This document shows, one piece after another, positions 1 through 9,390 of a stretch of 64,000 bases of DNA. Origin of the DNA: Acidimicrobiaceae bacterium UBA7830 (GTDB taxonomy: Bacteria; Actinomycetota; Acidimicrobiia; Acidimicrobiales; Ilumatobacteraceae); NCBI GenBank assembly GCA_002501485.1, contig DLTS01000011.1, forward strand, positions 3,915 through 67,914. The letters run 5' to 3'. The position numbers and the translations under genes were made by a program. The notes below the pieces were generated by a model. The model was given only the letters and a program-made list of their open reading frames with translations. It was not told where the DNA came from and did not search any database. The stretch's first letter is position 1, and each line of letters starts with the position of its first letter.

Positions 1-1553
1 ACGTCAGCGTCGCACAACGCAATCACTTTGTGATAGCGAGCTTTCTCGACGTTGAAATCTTCGCCAACGCCAGCACCGATTGCAGTAATCAAGGCCTGAA
101 TCTCATTGTTTTTGAGCATTTTGTCGATACGAGAGCGCTCGACATTGAGGATTTTTCCTCGAATCGGCAAGATCGCCTGAGTTTGAGGGTCTCGAGCGTT
201 AATTGCTGTACCGCCAGCCGAGTCGCCCTCAACAATGAAGATTTCTGATTCATCGGGGCTCCGCGATGAACAGTCACGGAGTTTGTCCGGCATGCCTGCC
301 CCAGAAAGTGCGGTTTTGCGCCTCACTGTTTCACGAGCCTTTTTCGCCGCTACACGTGCCTGCTGGGCAGCTATCGCTTTCTTGACGATCTTGTTCGCCT
401 CAGTCGGATTTTCATCGAACCACTCTGAGAGACGTTCGTTAGTTGCCTTCTGCACGAATGACCGCATGGGGACGTTGCCAAGTTTGGCTTTTGTTTGGCC
501 TTCGAACTGGGGTTCGCGCAGTTTCACCGAGATGATTGCTGTGAGACCCTCTCGAATGTCTTCACCCGTGAGGTTGTCGTCTTTTTCTTTCAGCAGGTTT
601 TTGCCACGTGCGTATTTATTCATCACAGAGGTCAATGCGGTGCGGAAACCTTCAACGTGCATGCCGCCTTCGATGGTGGAAATACCGTTGGCGTAGCCGT
701 GAATGCCTTCGTGGTAGCCGGTGTTCCACTGGAGAGCAATATCGAGGTTTTGGCCTTCTCTGTCGTCATCTTCGTAATGGCACACTTTGGCGAACAGTGG
801 GTCTTTCGACTGATTGAGATGCTTCACAAAGTCGACGATTCCGCCTTTGTACTGGAATGTGACCTCTTGTTCGCGCTCAGGTCGTTGGTCAATAAACGAA
901 ATCTCGAGTCCACGATTGAGAAATGCCATGATCTGCAGGCGATCGAGCACCGTGCGGGCAACAAATTCTGTTCCTTCTACCTGAAAGATTGTCGGATCTG
1001 GCCAAAACGTCACCGTCGTACCTGACGTACGATCACGCTTCGGAGTTTCGCCTTTCGACGACAGTTTGTTTTTTGGTTTGCCGCCGTCTCGATACTCCTG
1101 GGAGTAACGCTTGCCGTCTCGATCGATTTCGATGCTCAAGCGCTCGGAAAGTGCATTGACCACACTGACGCCAACGCCGTGGAGTCCACCCGACACTTTG
1201 TATCCCTCACCGCCGAATTTTCCCCCAGCATGGAGCACCGTGAGCACAACCTCAGCGGCACTCTTTCCTTTGTGAGGGCCTGATGGATACGGATCAACAG
1301 GCACACCACGCCCGTTGTCGCTCACTTCGCACCCTCCATCCGCGAGCAACGTCACGGCAATTTTGGTGCAATGTCCGGCCATTGCCTCATCGACGGAGTT
1401 GTCGACGACTTCCCAAATGAGGTGATGTAATCCGGCCAAACCTGTCGAGCCGATGTACATGCCTGGCCGCTTGCGAACAGGGTCGAGTCCTTCGAGGACT
1501 TGGATGTCCTTTGCGCCATATTCACTCTTTGATTTTTTGGTGTCTTTGGGCAC
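1..1553 (-). CDS. gyrB: DNA gyrase subunit B (C-terminus cut by window edge)
   Basis: ATPase subunit of the type II topoisomerase that supercoils DNA with GyrA. About 517 residues are present; the last 100-150 residues lie beyond base 1. The GHKL ATPase region shows [14 protein letters not shown], and the TOPRIM domain shows EGDSAGG (around 204-239) followed by [12 protein letters not shown], all diagnostic of GyrB. The start is GTG at 1553 ([21 protein letters not shown]), chosen because a GAGG lies six bases upstream and the next in-frame upstream codon is a stop. It is the last gene of the leftward dnaA-dnaN-recF-DUF721-yqeY run. A 210-base gap separates it from yqeY, so it may have its own promoter. 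ParE is the main alternative, but the location next to recF argues for GyrB. Confidence 0.96.
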   Translation of the reverse strand, partial: MPKDTKKSKSEYGAKDIQVLEGLDPVRKRPGMYIGSTGLAGLHHLIWEVVDNSVDEAMAGHCTKIAVTLLADGGCEVSDNGRGVPVDPYPSGPHKGKSAAEVVLTVLHAGGKFGGEGYKVSGGLHGVGVSVVNALSERLSIEIDRDGKRYSQEYRDGGKPKNKLSSKGETPKRDRTSGTTVTFWPDPTIFQVEGTEFVARTVLDRLQIMAFLNRGLEISFIDQRPEREQEVTFQYKGGIVDFVKHLNQSKDPLFAKVCHYEDDDREGQNLDIALQWNTGYHEGIHGYANGISTIEGGMHVEGFRTALTSVMNKYARGKNLLKEKDDNLTGEDIREGLTAIISVKLREPQFEGQTKAKLGNVPMRSFVQKATNERLSEWFDENPTEANKIVKKAIAAQQARVAAKKARETVRRKTALSGAGMPDKLRDCSSRSPDESEIFIVEGDSAGGTAINARDPQTQAILPIRGKILNVERSRIDKMLKNNEIQALITAIGAGVGEDFNVEKARYHKVIALCDAD

Positions 1554-1763
1554 TCAGTACCTCATCTGTTGTCGTCGCAATATGGATCAAGCACTGCGCT
1601 CTTCCCACACGTGCAAACAGACTGAAATGCCCATGAGCACTTGAAAATTCTACCAAACGGGTGTTCGCTGAACCGGTCAATCCGACAGGTCGCGACAACT
1701 GTCACGCCGGGTTGCGACACGTGAACAAGTCGGCGACAACAGATACCGCCAACCCGGAGAAAT

Positions 1764-2228
1764 TTAGGCCAACAAGGCCTTCACAGCGCTGGCAATTCGG
1801 CCGCCGTCGGCACCATCGCCGACACGATCTTTCACCGCGCTAATGACCTGTCCCATCGCTTTCGGGCCTTCTGCTCCCGCCTCGCGAGCAGCTGCGATTT
1901 CTTCGTTAACAATGTCCTGCAATGTTGCGTCATCCATCGCCGCTGGGAGGTACGCCTCAATCACCGCGAGTTCGTCTCGCTCGGATGCAGCTTGTTCGGT
2001 TCGTCCCGCATTTTCGTAGAGCTCGGCCGCCTCGCTTCGGCGTTTTGCCTCCAACCTCAGCACTGCCGTGATTTGTGCATCGGTGAGTTCTGCGGCCTCG
2101 TCTCCTGCAACCGAAGCCACTTGAACCGCCGACAACACCATCCTGATCGTTGACGTCTTCAGTTGATCGCGCTCTTTCATCGCAGTGTTCAGGTCGGTTC
2201 GGAGTAGCTCAAGGAGTTGAGAAGCCAT
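1764..2228 (-). CDS. GatB/YqeY domain protein
   Basis: 154-residue protein starting MASQLLELLRTDLNTAMKERD, with the YqeY helical-domain pattern (KERDQLKTSTIRMVLSAVQ, EAYLPAAMDDATLQDIV, GPKAMGQVISAVKDRVGDGADGGRIASAVKALL). The domain is homologous to the tail of the GatB amidotransferase subunit, where it helps bind tRNA; the role of stand-alone YqeY proteins is not settled. The length is normal for the family. The gene lies between the DUF721 gene and gyrB, on the same strand. The 210 bases between it and gyrB hold no gene that I can support. Confidence 0.9.
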   Translation of the reverse strand: MASQLLELLRTDLNTAMKERDQLKTSTIRMVLSAVQVASVAGDEAAELTDAQITAVLRLEAKRRSEAAELYENAGRTEQAASERDELAVIEAYLPAAMDDATLQDIVNEEIAAAREAGAEGPKAMGQVISAVKDRVGDGADGGRIASAVKALLA

Positions 2229-2248
2229 GCCACATCATGCCGGAATCG

Positions 2249-2554
2249 TTACCGTCGGCGCGCCACCCTCACCTCAATGTTGTTGATCGTGACCTCGGCG
2301 ACGTCTCGTAACCGTTGGGATATCTCTTCGGTTCGGAACTCAATCTCGGTGACCCACGCTGGTTCATCAACGTCAATCACAAGAACCCCGTCTTCAAAAC
2401 GTGATGGTCGGGCGTACCGGGCCACGTAGTCACCGACAGCTTCTTCCCAACGACCGAAGATGCCACCAACCTCTGCTCTAGTTGGTCCGCGAAGTGAACG
2501 AACCACTGAGTCAAGAGAATCTGATAGCGACATAATCTCGTCATCGTCACTCAT
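2249..2554 (-). CDS. DUF721 family protein (DciA-like)
   Basis: About 101 residues, matching the DUF721 domain usually found just after recF in actinobacteria (SLDSVVRSLRGPTRAEVGGIFGRWEEAVGDYVA, ending in a KH-like fold). DUF721 includes DciA, the helicase operator that replaces DnaC-type loaders in most bacteria, so loading of DnaB at the origin is a reasonable inferred role. The ATG at 2554 lies inside the end of recF, and a GTG one codon earlier is an alternative. The overlap with recF implies translational coupling. Confidence 0.85.
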   Translation of the reverse strand: MSDDDEIMSLSDSLDSVVRSLRGPTRAEVGGIFGRWEEAVGDYVARYARPSRFEDGVLVIDVDEPAWVTEIEFRTEEISQRLRDVAEVTINNIEVRVARRR

Positions 2555-3632
2555 CACCCATCACCGTACCGCTGTCGATTTTCAATACGCGTTCAGGCTG
2601 AGCAGCAGGAGGCAACGGTGCCGCAGTCGTAATGACCACTTGGCCTGCCGGCAGTTCACCCAACAGTGCCGTTGCTCGATCATTATCGAGTTCTGACAAG
2701 ACATCGTCGAGGATAAGAATCGGACTCGACCCCACGTGATCGGTCACGAGCCGATGTGCGCCGAGGCGGAGGCTTAATGCAAGAGTGCGTTGTTCGCCTT
2801 GAGAAGCATGGGTCCGCGCCGGCAATCCGTTCACCAACAGGTCGACATCGTCACGATGCGGGCCCACTGTTGACACACCCCTTCGAACATCATCCCGACG
2901 AGTAGCAGCGAGAGCAGCGGCCAACCCCTCCTGGCGCCATTGAGGGTCATAGGCCAACGACACGCTGTTGCTCTCACCGGCGAGTTGCTGATACGCCTCG
3001 GCTACCAATGGCTGAAGACGTTCGACGAGCGCAGCGCGTGCACGGCCAAGTCGCTCGCCAACTTCGGTGAGGCGGGAATCCCACACGTCAAGCGTCGTTG
3101 ACGCGTCATCATCGAGTCGGCCGCCACACTGGCGTAAGAGGATGTTGCGTTGTTTCAACACTCGATCAACTTCAAGGCGAAGCGCATCGTTTTTCGTCGC
3201 CAACGCAACAAGGGTGTCATCAAGGAACCGCCGGCGTTCGTTTGGGCCGCCCTTCACCAGAGTGAGATCGTCTGGAGAGAAGACAGAGGTACGCACTGTG
3301 CCAAGGAGATCTCTTGTTCGTTGTAACCGCTGTCGGTTCACTTGAACTCGACCGCGGCCAACCCGGGAGATTTCAACCTCTACTAAAGATTGACGGCCGT
3401 CGGCGCCAACAATCTGAGCTCGGATAATTGACTGGTCGGCGCCAACCCGAATGAGAGCATCAGCAGGAGCTTGGCGGAATGAGGTTAGGCCCGAGAGATA
3501 AGCAAGCGCTTCGGCAAGGTTGGTTTTCCCTTGGCCGTTTTGACCAACGACACAAGTGGTACCGGCCGTGAGGTTGAACGTTGCTTGCCGATAATTTCGG
3601 AAGTCAACAAGTTCAAGGTGCTCAACGAGCAT
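2547..3632 (-). CDS. recF: DNA replication and repair protein RecF
   Basis: 361-residue SMC-like ATPase that helps load RecA at single-strand gaps with RecO and RecR. Visible motifs are Walker A GQNGQGKTNLAEAL near residue 32, the opening HLELVDFRNYRQA typical of RecF, the ABC-type signature region SQGEQRTLALSLRLG, and the Walker B ILILDDVLSELD. Length is normal. It follows dnaN by nine bases and overlaps the DUF721 gene at its 3' end, so the three are probably co-transcribed. Confidence 0.97.
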   Translation of the reverse strand: MLVEHLELVDFRNYRQATFNLTAGTTCVVGQNGQGKTNLAEALAYLSGLTSFRQAPADALIRVGADQSIIRAQIVGADGRQSLVEVEISRVGRGRVQVNRQRLQRTRDLLGTVRTSVFSPDDLTLVKGGPNERRRFLDDTLVALATKNDALRLEVDRVLKQRNILLRQCGGRLDDDASTTLDVWDSRLTEVGERLGRARAALVERLQPLVAEAYQQLAGESNSVSLAYDPQWRQEGLAAALAATRRDDVRRGVSTVGPHRDDVDLLVNGLPARTHASQGEQRTLALSLRLGAHRLVTDHVGSSPILILDDVLSELDNDRATALLGELPAGQVVITTAAPLPPAAQPERVLKIDSGTVMGDE

Positions 3633-3641
3633 GGCGTGACA

Positions 3642-4739
3642 TCACGGCACCCGTACTGGCATCAGCAGGTAAAGGTACTCGTCGTGACCAACTCCACGAA
3701 GTACAGCTGGCTTCATTGGGTCGACGACGGCGAGTCGAACTTCTTCGCCATCAACTGCATCAACACCCGCAGCGAGATAGTCGGGGTTGAACGCGACCGT
3801 CATCGGTTCGCCTTCGAAGCTGGCATCGATTTGCTCTGACGCCTCGCCCACATCTGTGGTGATCGCGGAAAGGATGACATGATCGGGTTCGAGTTGCAAG
3901 CGAACCGGGGTTGCACCCCCTTGAGCGAGAAGGCGGACACGACGCAAGGCATCGAGTAAGGCGTCGCGACCGATCGTCGCAACGTTCGGGTACGAACTTG
4001 GCAGTAGGTTTCGATAGTTCGGATAGTCAGCAGCGATGAGACGAGTGGTGAGGTGCACATCACCAATTTCGAACACGGCGTCGTTTTCTCCGAGATACAC
4101 CTTGAGGTCTTCTGCACCGCTCACGAGACGTTGCACTTCGTTAAGTGCACGAGCGGGAACGAGGACTTGCTGACCGGCTCCAAGTAGCGCCCCTTCGTCA
4201 AGGTCGCGCACAGCAAGTCGATATGAGTCCGTCGCTACCATGCGGACTGCATCATCTTCCGACACGATAAGCACACCAGTTAGTTGCTGACGAGCTTCAT
4301 CGGTGCTTGCGGCACGCACCACCTGGCCGAGTGCAGCTGACATCGTTGAACCTGACAACACGAACGGTTCACTCGACGGCGGCACAATTGAAGGAAAATC
4401 ATTAACCGCCATTGGTCGAACTGCAAATTGGCTGCGCTGCGCTGAAATCGACACGTTGTCGCCAGTAAATTCAACATCAACGCTGCCAGCCGGAAGCGCC
4501 TTTACGATATCCGCAGTAAGACGAGCAGGAATGACAGTTGAGCCTGGCTGTTCCATACCAACCGGGACTGATGCCTTGATCGTCAGTTCAAGATCAGTGC
4601 CAGTGATGGTCAGTGTGTCGTCAGCGACATCAAGTCGCACACCTGACAGCACCGGTGATGTACCGGTCGAGTTTGTTGCTCCTCGACCAGCGGTGGCTAA
4701 CGCCGTGGCCAAGATTTCACGTTCACATCGAAATTTCAC
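3642..4739 (-). CDS. dnaN: DNA polymerase III beta subunit (sliding clamp)
   Basis: 365-residue clamp that tethers the replicative polymerase to DNA. It opens MKFRCEREILATALATAGRG and ends YLYLLMPVRVP, the clamp C-terminus. The three clamp domains can be followed through VLSGVRLDVADDTLTITGTDLE, QLTGVLIVSEDD and the final MPVR strand. It lies downstream of dnaA across a 235-base gap and upstream of recF, the standard dnaA-dnaN-recF order. Confidence 0.97.
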   Translation of the reverse strand: MKFRCEREILATALATAGRGATNSTGTSPVLSGVRLDVADDTLTITGTDLELTIKASVPVGMEQPGSTVIPARLTADIVKALPAGSVDVEFTGDNVSISAQRSQFAVRPMAVNDFPSIVPPSSEPFVLSGSTMSAALGQVVRAASTDEARQQLTGVLIVSEDDAVRMVATDSYRLAVRDLDEGALLGAGQQVLVPARALNEVQRLVSGAEDLKVYLGENDAVFEIGDVHLTTRLIAADYPNYRNLLPSSYPNVATIGRDALLDALRRVRLLAQGGATPVRLQLEPDHVILSAITTDVGEASEQIDASFEGEPMTVAFNPDYLAAGVDAVDGEEVRLAVVDPMKPAVLRGVGHDEYLYLLMPVRVP

Positions 4740-4974
4740 AGCGTGGTCCTTTTCCCCAGAGAGGATAGATACAGAGTGTTAGTGATAGTAGGTGCTGTGG
4801 ATTGGGGAAAAGAGTGAATCACCCCAGCACATAGCACATATTTGTCGTCACAAGATTTCCGAGCGGTATCCCCTGCGCGATGATCACACACATGTGATTC
4901 GGTGGACGTGTCGATCATGTGCGACAGATTTCCACGGCTTGACCACATGTCATCCACTACTTGATCCACAGCCA
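4740..4974. other. dnaA-dnaN intergenic region with weak DnaA-box-like sites
   Basis: A 235-base gap inside a co-directional pair. Box-like 9-mers are present but imperfect: CAATCCACA on the minus strand near 4795-4803 and TGATCCACA on the plus strand near 4962-4970. This gap is the origin in many actinobacteria, but here the matches are poorer than in the dnaA-rpmH gap. It could be a secondary part of a bipartite origin or just the dnaN promoter region. Confidence 0.4.
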
Positions 4975-6336
4975 TCATGACTTCAACCGTTGCAGCAGGT
5001 CGGTGACCTGCTCATAAATCTGTTTCCGTTCGCCCATTTGTCGCTGAATTTTTTCGACAGCGTGAATGACGGTGGTGTGGTCTCGCCCTCCAAACAGACG
5101 GGCAATGCTCGGGTAACTGAGATCGGTAAGTTCGCGGAAGACATACATTGCGATCTGACGAGCAGTGACCAATGGGCGCTGTCTACTTTTCCCACGTAAT
5201 GCGTCAACCTCATACCCGAGGATGTCAGCCATTTCGACCAACAGCTCCATGTCGGTGCGTGGCTTTGCCACAGAGTCCGAAAGTAAATCGGATAACTGAG
5301 ATTTTGCAAGATCGGTCGTAATCGGCACACCATTAAGTGAGGCATAGGCGGTCACACGAATGAGCGCTCCTTCGAGCTCACGAATATTTGAGGTGATGTT
5401 CGACGCAATGAACTCGAGGGTCTCGGCGGGAACCTCAACTCGATCTCGTTCACTCTTGTTGCGAAGGATGGCAAGGCGGGTCTCTAAATCAGGTGGCTGA
5501 ATGTCGGTGATGAGACCCCACTTGAAACGCCCGCGAAGACGCTCTTCAAGGGTTGGTATCGCATCTGGCATTCGGTCGCTAGAGAGGACGATCTGCTTAT
5601 TCGCTCCATGTAGGGCATTGAACGTATGGAAGAACTCTTCCTGTAGGCCTTCCCGCCCTTCAAGAAATTGCACATCGTCGATGAGAAGGACATCGACTTC
5701 GCGATATCGACGTCGAAGCCCAGCCATTGAGTTTGAACGGATCGCATCAACAAATTCGTTCATGAACGATTCAGTTGAGACATACCGCACAACGTGATGC
5801 TGGTAATGAGACTCGACATAGTGCCCAATTGCGTGCAGGAGGTGGGTTTTCCCGAGTCCAGCCGAGCCATAGATGAACAGTGGGTTATACGAGCGAGCCG
5901 GTGTTTCCGCCACCCGTTGGGCCGCGGCGAGAGCGAATTGATTCGAAGCCCCTTTCACGAATGTCTCAAACGCATACCGAGGGTTGAGTCCGCCAGGTTC
6001 GTTTCCGCCAAGGGGTGCCTCTGGCGGGTTATGGTTAGAAGCAGGCGTAGCCACCTCGCGTTCGATGTCGATGGGTGCAGCATCGGTCGTCGCAACACTC
6101 ACAGCAAACGCAAAACCGGGGTAACCAAGTTCGGTCAGTGCATCGTCAATCATTCCTCGGTAACGCGACATGATTCGTTCGCCGGCAACGTTGTTTGACA
6201 CTTCAAGCAAAATCCCGTCTTCATCGCCAACATTTACTGCGTCATTGAAAGTAGAGAACCACACCGATTCGGTGAGCTGATCGCGAAGAAGTGGAACGAC
6301 GGTTTCCCACAGGTTTGTAGTCGCTTCACGTTCCAT
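4975..6336 (-). CDS. dnaA: Chromosomal replication initiator DnaA
   Basis: 453-residue AAA+ initiator that binds DnaA boxes and opens oriC. Domain I is at the N-terminus (WETVVPLLRDQLTESVWFSTF). The AAA+ core has Walker A GSAGLGKTHLLHAIGHY, Walker B VDVLLIDDVQFLEGREG and the arginine-finger region LEERLRGRFKWGL. Domain IV carries the signature GGRDHTTVIHAVEKI near the C-terminus, which reads the DnaA box. The linker domain II is short. The ATG at 6336 is preceded by the gap that holds the best DnaA boxes. Confidence 0.98.
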   Translation of the reverse strand: MEREATTNLWETVVPLLRDQLTESVWFSTFNDAVNVGDEDGILLEVSNNVAGERIMSRYRGMIDDALTELGYPGFAFAVSVATTDAAPIDIEREVATPASNHNPPEAPLGGNEPGGLNPRYAFETFVKGASNQFALAAAQRVAETPARSYNPLFIYGSAGLGKTHLLHAIGHYVESHYQHHVVRYVSTESFMNEFVDAIRSNSMAGLRRRYREVDVLLIDDVQFLEGREGLQEEFFHTFNALHGANKQIVLSSDRMPDAIPTLEERLRGRFKWGLITDIQPPDLETRLAILRNKSERDRVEVPAETLEFIASNITSNIRELEGALIRVTAYASLNGVPITTDLAKSQLSDLLSDSVAKPRTDMELLVEMADILGYEVDALRGKSRQRPLVTARQIAMYVFRELTDLSYPSIARLFGGRDHTTVIHAVEKIQRQMGERKQIYEQVTDLLQRLKS

Positions 6337-6679
6337 GTTGGATTGGTCCTCTAAATCTGCTGATAAATATTGGGGTTTCGCTCGTGCGTTACATCGATGT
6401 AACTACCCACATGTTTATCCACATCTGTGGAAAACGGTTATTTTGTTGTAGGTACACGTCAACTCGGCGCGCTGTATGGAAATCGCACGCTATCACGCGG
6501 AGCAACCTGTGGAAAACCGGACGAGTGTGTAAAGTGCAGGCGTGGTTGGCTCCGCCGGAGACAAACCGTAGTCTTTGGGAGTCTGGTTTCATATCCATGA
6601 AGCCGTCGTGTAGTCGAATGCCCGATCGTGGTCACCATGTATCTCGATCAGACCGGGTTCATTGAGGAGTGACGAAGAA
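6337..6679. other. Probable oriC: dnaA-rpmH divergent intergenic region
   Basis: A 343-base non-coding gap at the switch from leftward to rightward genes. It holds an exact consensus DnaA box TTATCCACA at 6415-6423, then TTTTCCACA on the minus strand at 6426-6434, and a second minus-strand TTTTCCACA at 6508-6516. An A/T-rich patch (about 6350-6375) lies beside dnaA. The divergence of leading-strand genes supports an origin here. The promoters of dnaA and rpmH must also be in this gap. Confidence 0.65.
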
Positions 6680-6814
6680 GTGAAGCGAACCTTTCAACCA
6701 AATCAACATCGTCGTGCGAAGAAGCACGGTTTCCGAGCTCGAATGAGTACCCGCGCCGGCCGCGCCGTGCTTAAATCACGTCGGGCAAAGGGCCGCGCTC
6801 GTCTTTCCGCTTGA
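6680..6814 (+). CDS. rpmH: 50S ribosomal protein L34
   Basis: 44-residue basic protein ([20 protein letters not shown], then [20 protein letters not shown]), the universal L34 sequence. It starts at GTG (6680) with GAGGAG ten bases upstream. Its stop overlaps the TTG start of rnpA by four bases, giving the conserved rpmH-rnpA coupling. It is the first rightward gene from the origin. Confidence 0.97.
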   Translation: MKRTFQPNQHRRAKKHGFRARMSTRAGRAVLKSRRAKGRARLSA

Positions 6815-7155
6815 TTCACCGAATCCGCACTGCGCACGAGTTTTCTCGACTCGATGCCGAAGGAATCCAGGTGCGGACTGATGTCTTGTGGTGCAAATTC
6901 CTTGCCGATCCAGCGATGTCGCCTCCTCGGGTGGCGTTTTCGATCGGACGCGCCCACGGTCACGCCGTTCGTCGAAATCTGGCACGACGTCGATTACGGG
7001 AGCTTCTTCGCAGGCAGGCGCAAATGAACCTGCTGCCTTGCGGGGCTTTGATGGTCGGCATTATTCGTTCAAAAAGCGAACATATGTTCGATATGTCGCC
7101 CGAGATGCTGGCGCAGCAGGTTCAGAAGTTAGTCGAAGGGCTGCCGGCGCAATGA
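6811..7155 (+). CDS. rnpA: Ribonuclease P protein component
   Basis: 114-residue protein cofactor of RNase P, which trims tRNA 5' leaders. The RNR box is seen as [18 protein letters not shown] in the middle of the protein, and the entry strand [17 protein letters not shown] is typical. The start is TTG at 6811, overlapping the rpmH stop. The RNase P RNA gene is not in this window. Confidence 0.93.
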   Translation: MIHRIRTAHEFSRLDAEGIQVRTDVLWCKFLADPAMSPPRVAFSIGRAHGHAVRRNLARRRLRELLRRQAQMNLLPCGALMVGIIRSKSEHMFDMSPEMLAQQVQKLVEGLPAQ

Positions 7156-7424
7156 GAGCGCCACGAATTCAGCAACGTATGCTGCGGGCGATTGAGTGGT
7201 ATCAGCGGGCGTTTCAATGGCGTCCATCTCCCTGTCGATTCTCACCGACATGTTCGCACTATTCCCATGAAGCGATCTCGATGTACGGCCCTGTTCGAGG
7301 GCTGTGGCTCACTATTCGCCGACTGTTGAGATGTCGGCCATTTGGACCATCGGGCTATGACCCGGTCCCGGATGTCGTACACGAGCCAGTCTCCCACCAC
7401 CATGAACCAATGAGGTCCCAATGA
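7152..7424 (+). CDS. yidD: Membrane protein insertion efficiency factor YidD
   Basis: 90-residue member of the YidD family, recognised from AIEWYQRAF, the [15 protein letters not shown] core and [20 protein letters not shown]. It helps YidC-mediated insertion of membrane proteins and is thought to attach to the inner membrane through an amphipathic helix. The ATG overlaps the rnpA stop, and its own stop overlaps the yidC start by four bases, so all four genes form one tight operon. Confidence 0.93.
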   Translation: MRAPRIQQRMLRAIEWYQRAFQWRPSPCRFSPTCSHYSHEAISMYGPVRGLWLTIRRLLRCRPFGPSGYDPVPDVVHEPVSHHHEPMRSQ

Positions 7425-8521
7425 CAACAGTTTCGCTAATTGCTGGAGTGTTTGAAGTTCCTGCAGCTGTACTGAATTGGCTTTACACGCTCACCGGTAG
7501 CTATATGCTCGCCGTTTCACTGTCGGCATTCGTCGTGATGGCGATTGTCACGCCCCTCACGCTGAAGAGCACTAAGGGCATGTTGGAGATGCAGCGCTTA
7601 GCACCAGAAATGCGCCGTCTTCAGCAGCAGTACAAGACTGATCGGCAAAAACTCAATGAAGAAATGATGAAGCTTTACCAAGAGCACAAGGTCAACCCAA
7701 TGGCCTCATGTCTTCCGTTACTTGCACAAACACCAGTGTTCATTGTGATGTTTCGTATCCTTTACGACGCAACATATAAACCTGTTGGTGGCAACGAAGC
7801 CATAGCCAGGGCAGTGTTGACATCGGTGGGTCGGGGTCAAGAAACAATTGGCTTCCTCCCCCGGTATCTCTCTCTTGATTCAGAGATGTACCAGGCGCTC
7901 GCTCGCCAAACCGAGATGTCGTCGTGGGGACTTGACCTCTCAAAATCACCGGCGAGCATGCTGGGCAGCAATTTTGGCCAAGGCCTCATCTATGCCGGCC
8001 TTGTGGTGGTTCTTGGCTTGTTGTACTTCTACCAGCAACGGATGGTTGCTGCGAGGGCCTCGATCAGCCCGACGATGTCAGAATCACAACAGAAACTTAT
8101 GCAGTACCTGCCGGTGGTCTTTGCAGTGTTCCAGATCTTCTTCCTTCTTGCGCTGGTGATCTACTACATCATTCAGTCGATTATCCGCATTTTTGTGCAG
8201 TTCTACATCACAAGACGGTTTTACGCTGACGACGAATCGCTGGGTCGTCAAGCCCAAGCCGCAAGTGCAAAGGCTCGAGAACTTTCCGAGAAAGACAGTG
8301 GAGGTGGCGGTCTTATCGCTCGGGCAAAGCGTGAGCTTGAAGATGCGACCGGAGCATCTTCAGAGACGAAGAGCACAAATTCAGGTGGAACGCGCCCTTC
8401 TCCAAAAGGTTCAAATTCTCGAACCAATGGTGGTTCGAAGGGCAGCAAGGGGCGTCCACAGTCATCGAAGAACAACCAGAGACGCGATTTAGGTCGCCCC
8501 GGCGGGCAGCGTAAGCGTTGA
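7421..8521 (+). CDS. yidC: Membrane protein insertase YidC
   Basis: 366-residue YidC/Oxa1 insertase of the Gram-positive type, without the large periplasmic domain. The first membrane segment is near residues 10-40, followed by the basic cytoplasmic hairpin [20 protein letters not shown] and the hydrophobic [19 protein letters not shown]. Further segments include [16 protein letters not shown] and [21 protein letters not shown]. The last 90 or so residues are a Ser/Gly/Lys-rich cytoplasmic tail (many S, K, R, N), as in other YidC proteins that touch the ribosome. Confidence 0.95.
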   Translation: MTTVSLIAGVFEVPAAVLNWLYTLTGSYMLAVSLSAFVVMAIVTPLTLKSTKGMLEMQRLAPEMRRLQQQYKTDRQKLNEEMMKLYQEHKVNPMASCLPLLAQTPVFIVMFRILYDATYKPVGGNEAIARAVLTSVGRGQETIGFLPRYLSLDSEMYQALARQTEMSSWGLDLSKSPASMLGSNFGQGLIYAGLVVVLGLLYFYQQRMVAARASISPTMSESQQKLMQYLPVVFAVFQIFFLLALVIYYIIQSIIRIFVQFYITRRFYADDESLGRQAQAASAKARELSEKDSGGGGLIARAKRELEDATGASSETKSTNSGGTRPSPKGSNSRTNGGSKGSKGRPQSSKNNQRRDLGRPGGQRKR

Positions 8522-8545
8522 GACTAGGACAGAAAGAGACTTTTC

Positions 8546-9367
8546 ATGGAATGGGTTACAACAACGGGTCGTAGCGTTGAAGAGGCAACAGAGGCAGCTC
8601 TTGATCAACTCGGTGTTGCAGCTGATGAAGCCGACATCGAGGTTCTCGAGGAGCCCAAAAGCGGTTTATTTGGCCGAACACGTGGCGAAGCGAAGGTTCG
8701 GGGACGGGTGCGACCGACAGAAGTACGGTCCAAGCGTGAGAACCGTCGCTCGCGCGGAAACAAAAACGACGGTCAACAGCGGCGCGAACGTCAATCGTCT
8801 GATGCGTCGGGTAACAACAAGTCATCACAATCGCGCAAGAATGGCGGACAACGAAGTACTCGCAACTCAAAGAATGAGAAACTAATGAATGATGAACAAC
8901 GTGATCCAGTTGAACCAGCGGCAGTTGGCGAGGCAGCTGAGACGTTCATGACCGGTCTTGCCACCGCATTTGGCGTTGAAGCCACCGTTGTTGTTGAGCG
9001 AGAAGACACTGAGATCGAGGTTGCCATGAATGGCTCCGACCTTGGTTTGTTGGTTGGGCCCGGAGGACGCACGTTGACCGCCGTTCAAGACCTTGTGCGG
9101 GTTGCTGCGCAGCGCCGCCTCGGAGATCATGACACCCATCTTCGCCTTGATATTGCGGGGTATCGCGAGCGTCGGAAAGCCTCACTCGAAGCGTTCGCTC
9201 GAAAGATTGCTCAGCAAGTGCGTGAGTCTGGCAAAGCCCTCGCAATCGAGCCGATGGCATCACCTGATCGCAAGGTCATTCATGATGTTCTCGCCGGCGA
9301 AGAGGGCGTGTCGACCGCATCCAAGGGTGAAGATCCAAACCGTCGGGTCATCGTCTCACCAGGTTGA
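8546..9367 (+). CDS. khpB: Jag/KhpB RNA-binding protein
   Basis: 273 residues with the Jag layout: N-terminal Jag domain (EWVTTTGRSVEEATEAALDQL), a long charged linker rich in R, N, S and Q (about 60-120), a KH domain with a GPGG loop (GLLVGPGGRTLTAVQ), and a C-terminal R3H-type region (RERRKASLEAFARKIAQQV). Known KhpB proteins bind RNA with KhpA and affect cell elongation and division. It follows yidC by 24 bases in the conserved rpmH-rsmG operon. Confidence 0.92.
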   Translation: MEWVTTTGRSVEEATEAALDQLGVAADEADIEVLEEPKSGLFGRTRGEAKVRGRVRPTEVRSKRENRRSRGNKNDGQQRRERQSSDASGNNKSSQSRKNGGQRSTRNSKNEKLMNDEQRDPVEPAAVGEAAETFMTGLATAFGVEATVVVEREDTEIEVAMNGSDLGLLVGPGGRTLTAVQDLVRVAAQRRLGDHDTHLRLDIAGYRERRKASLEAFARKIAQQVRESGKALAIEPMASPDRKVIHDVLAGEEGVSTASKGEDPNRRVIVSPG

Positions 9368-9390
9368 CCTCCGCTCTGTAGGGCGGCAAC

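Noticed and set aside
4736..4978. 80-residue leftward frame in the dnaN-dnaA gap
   Set aside because: No homology pattern and no ribosome-binding site; better explained as non-coding DNA between dnaA and dnaN.
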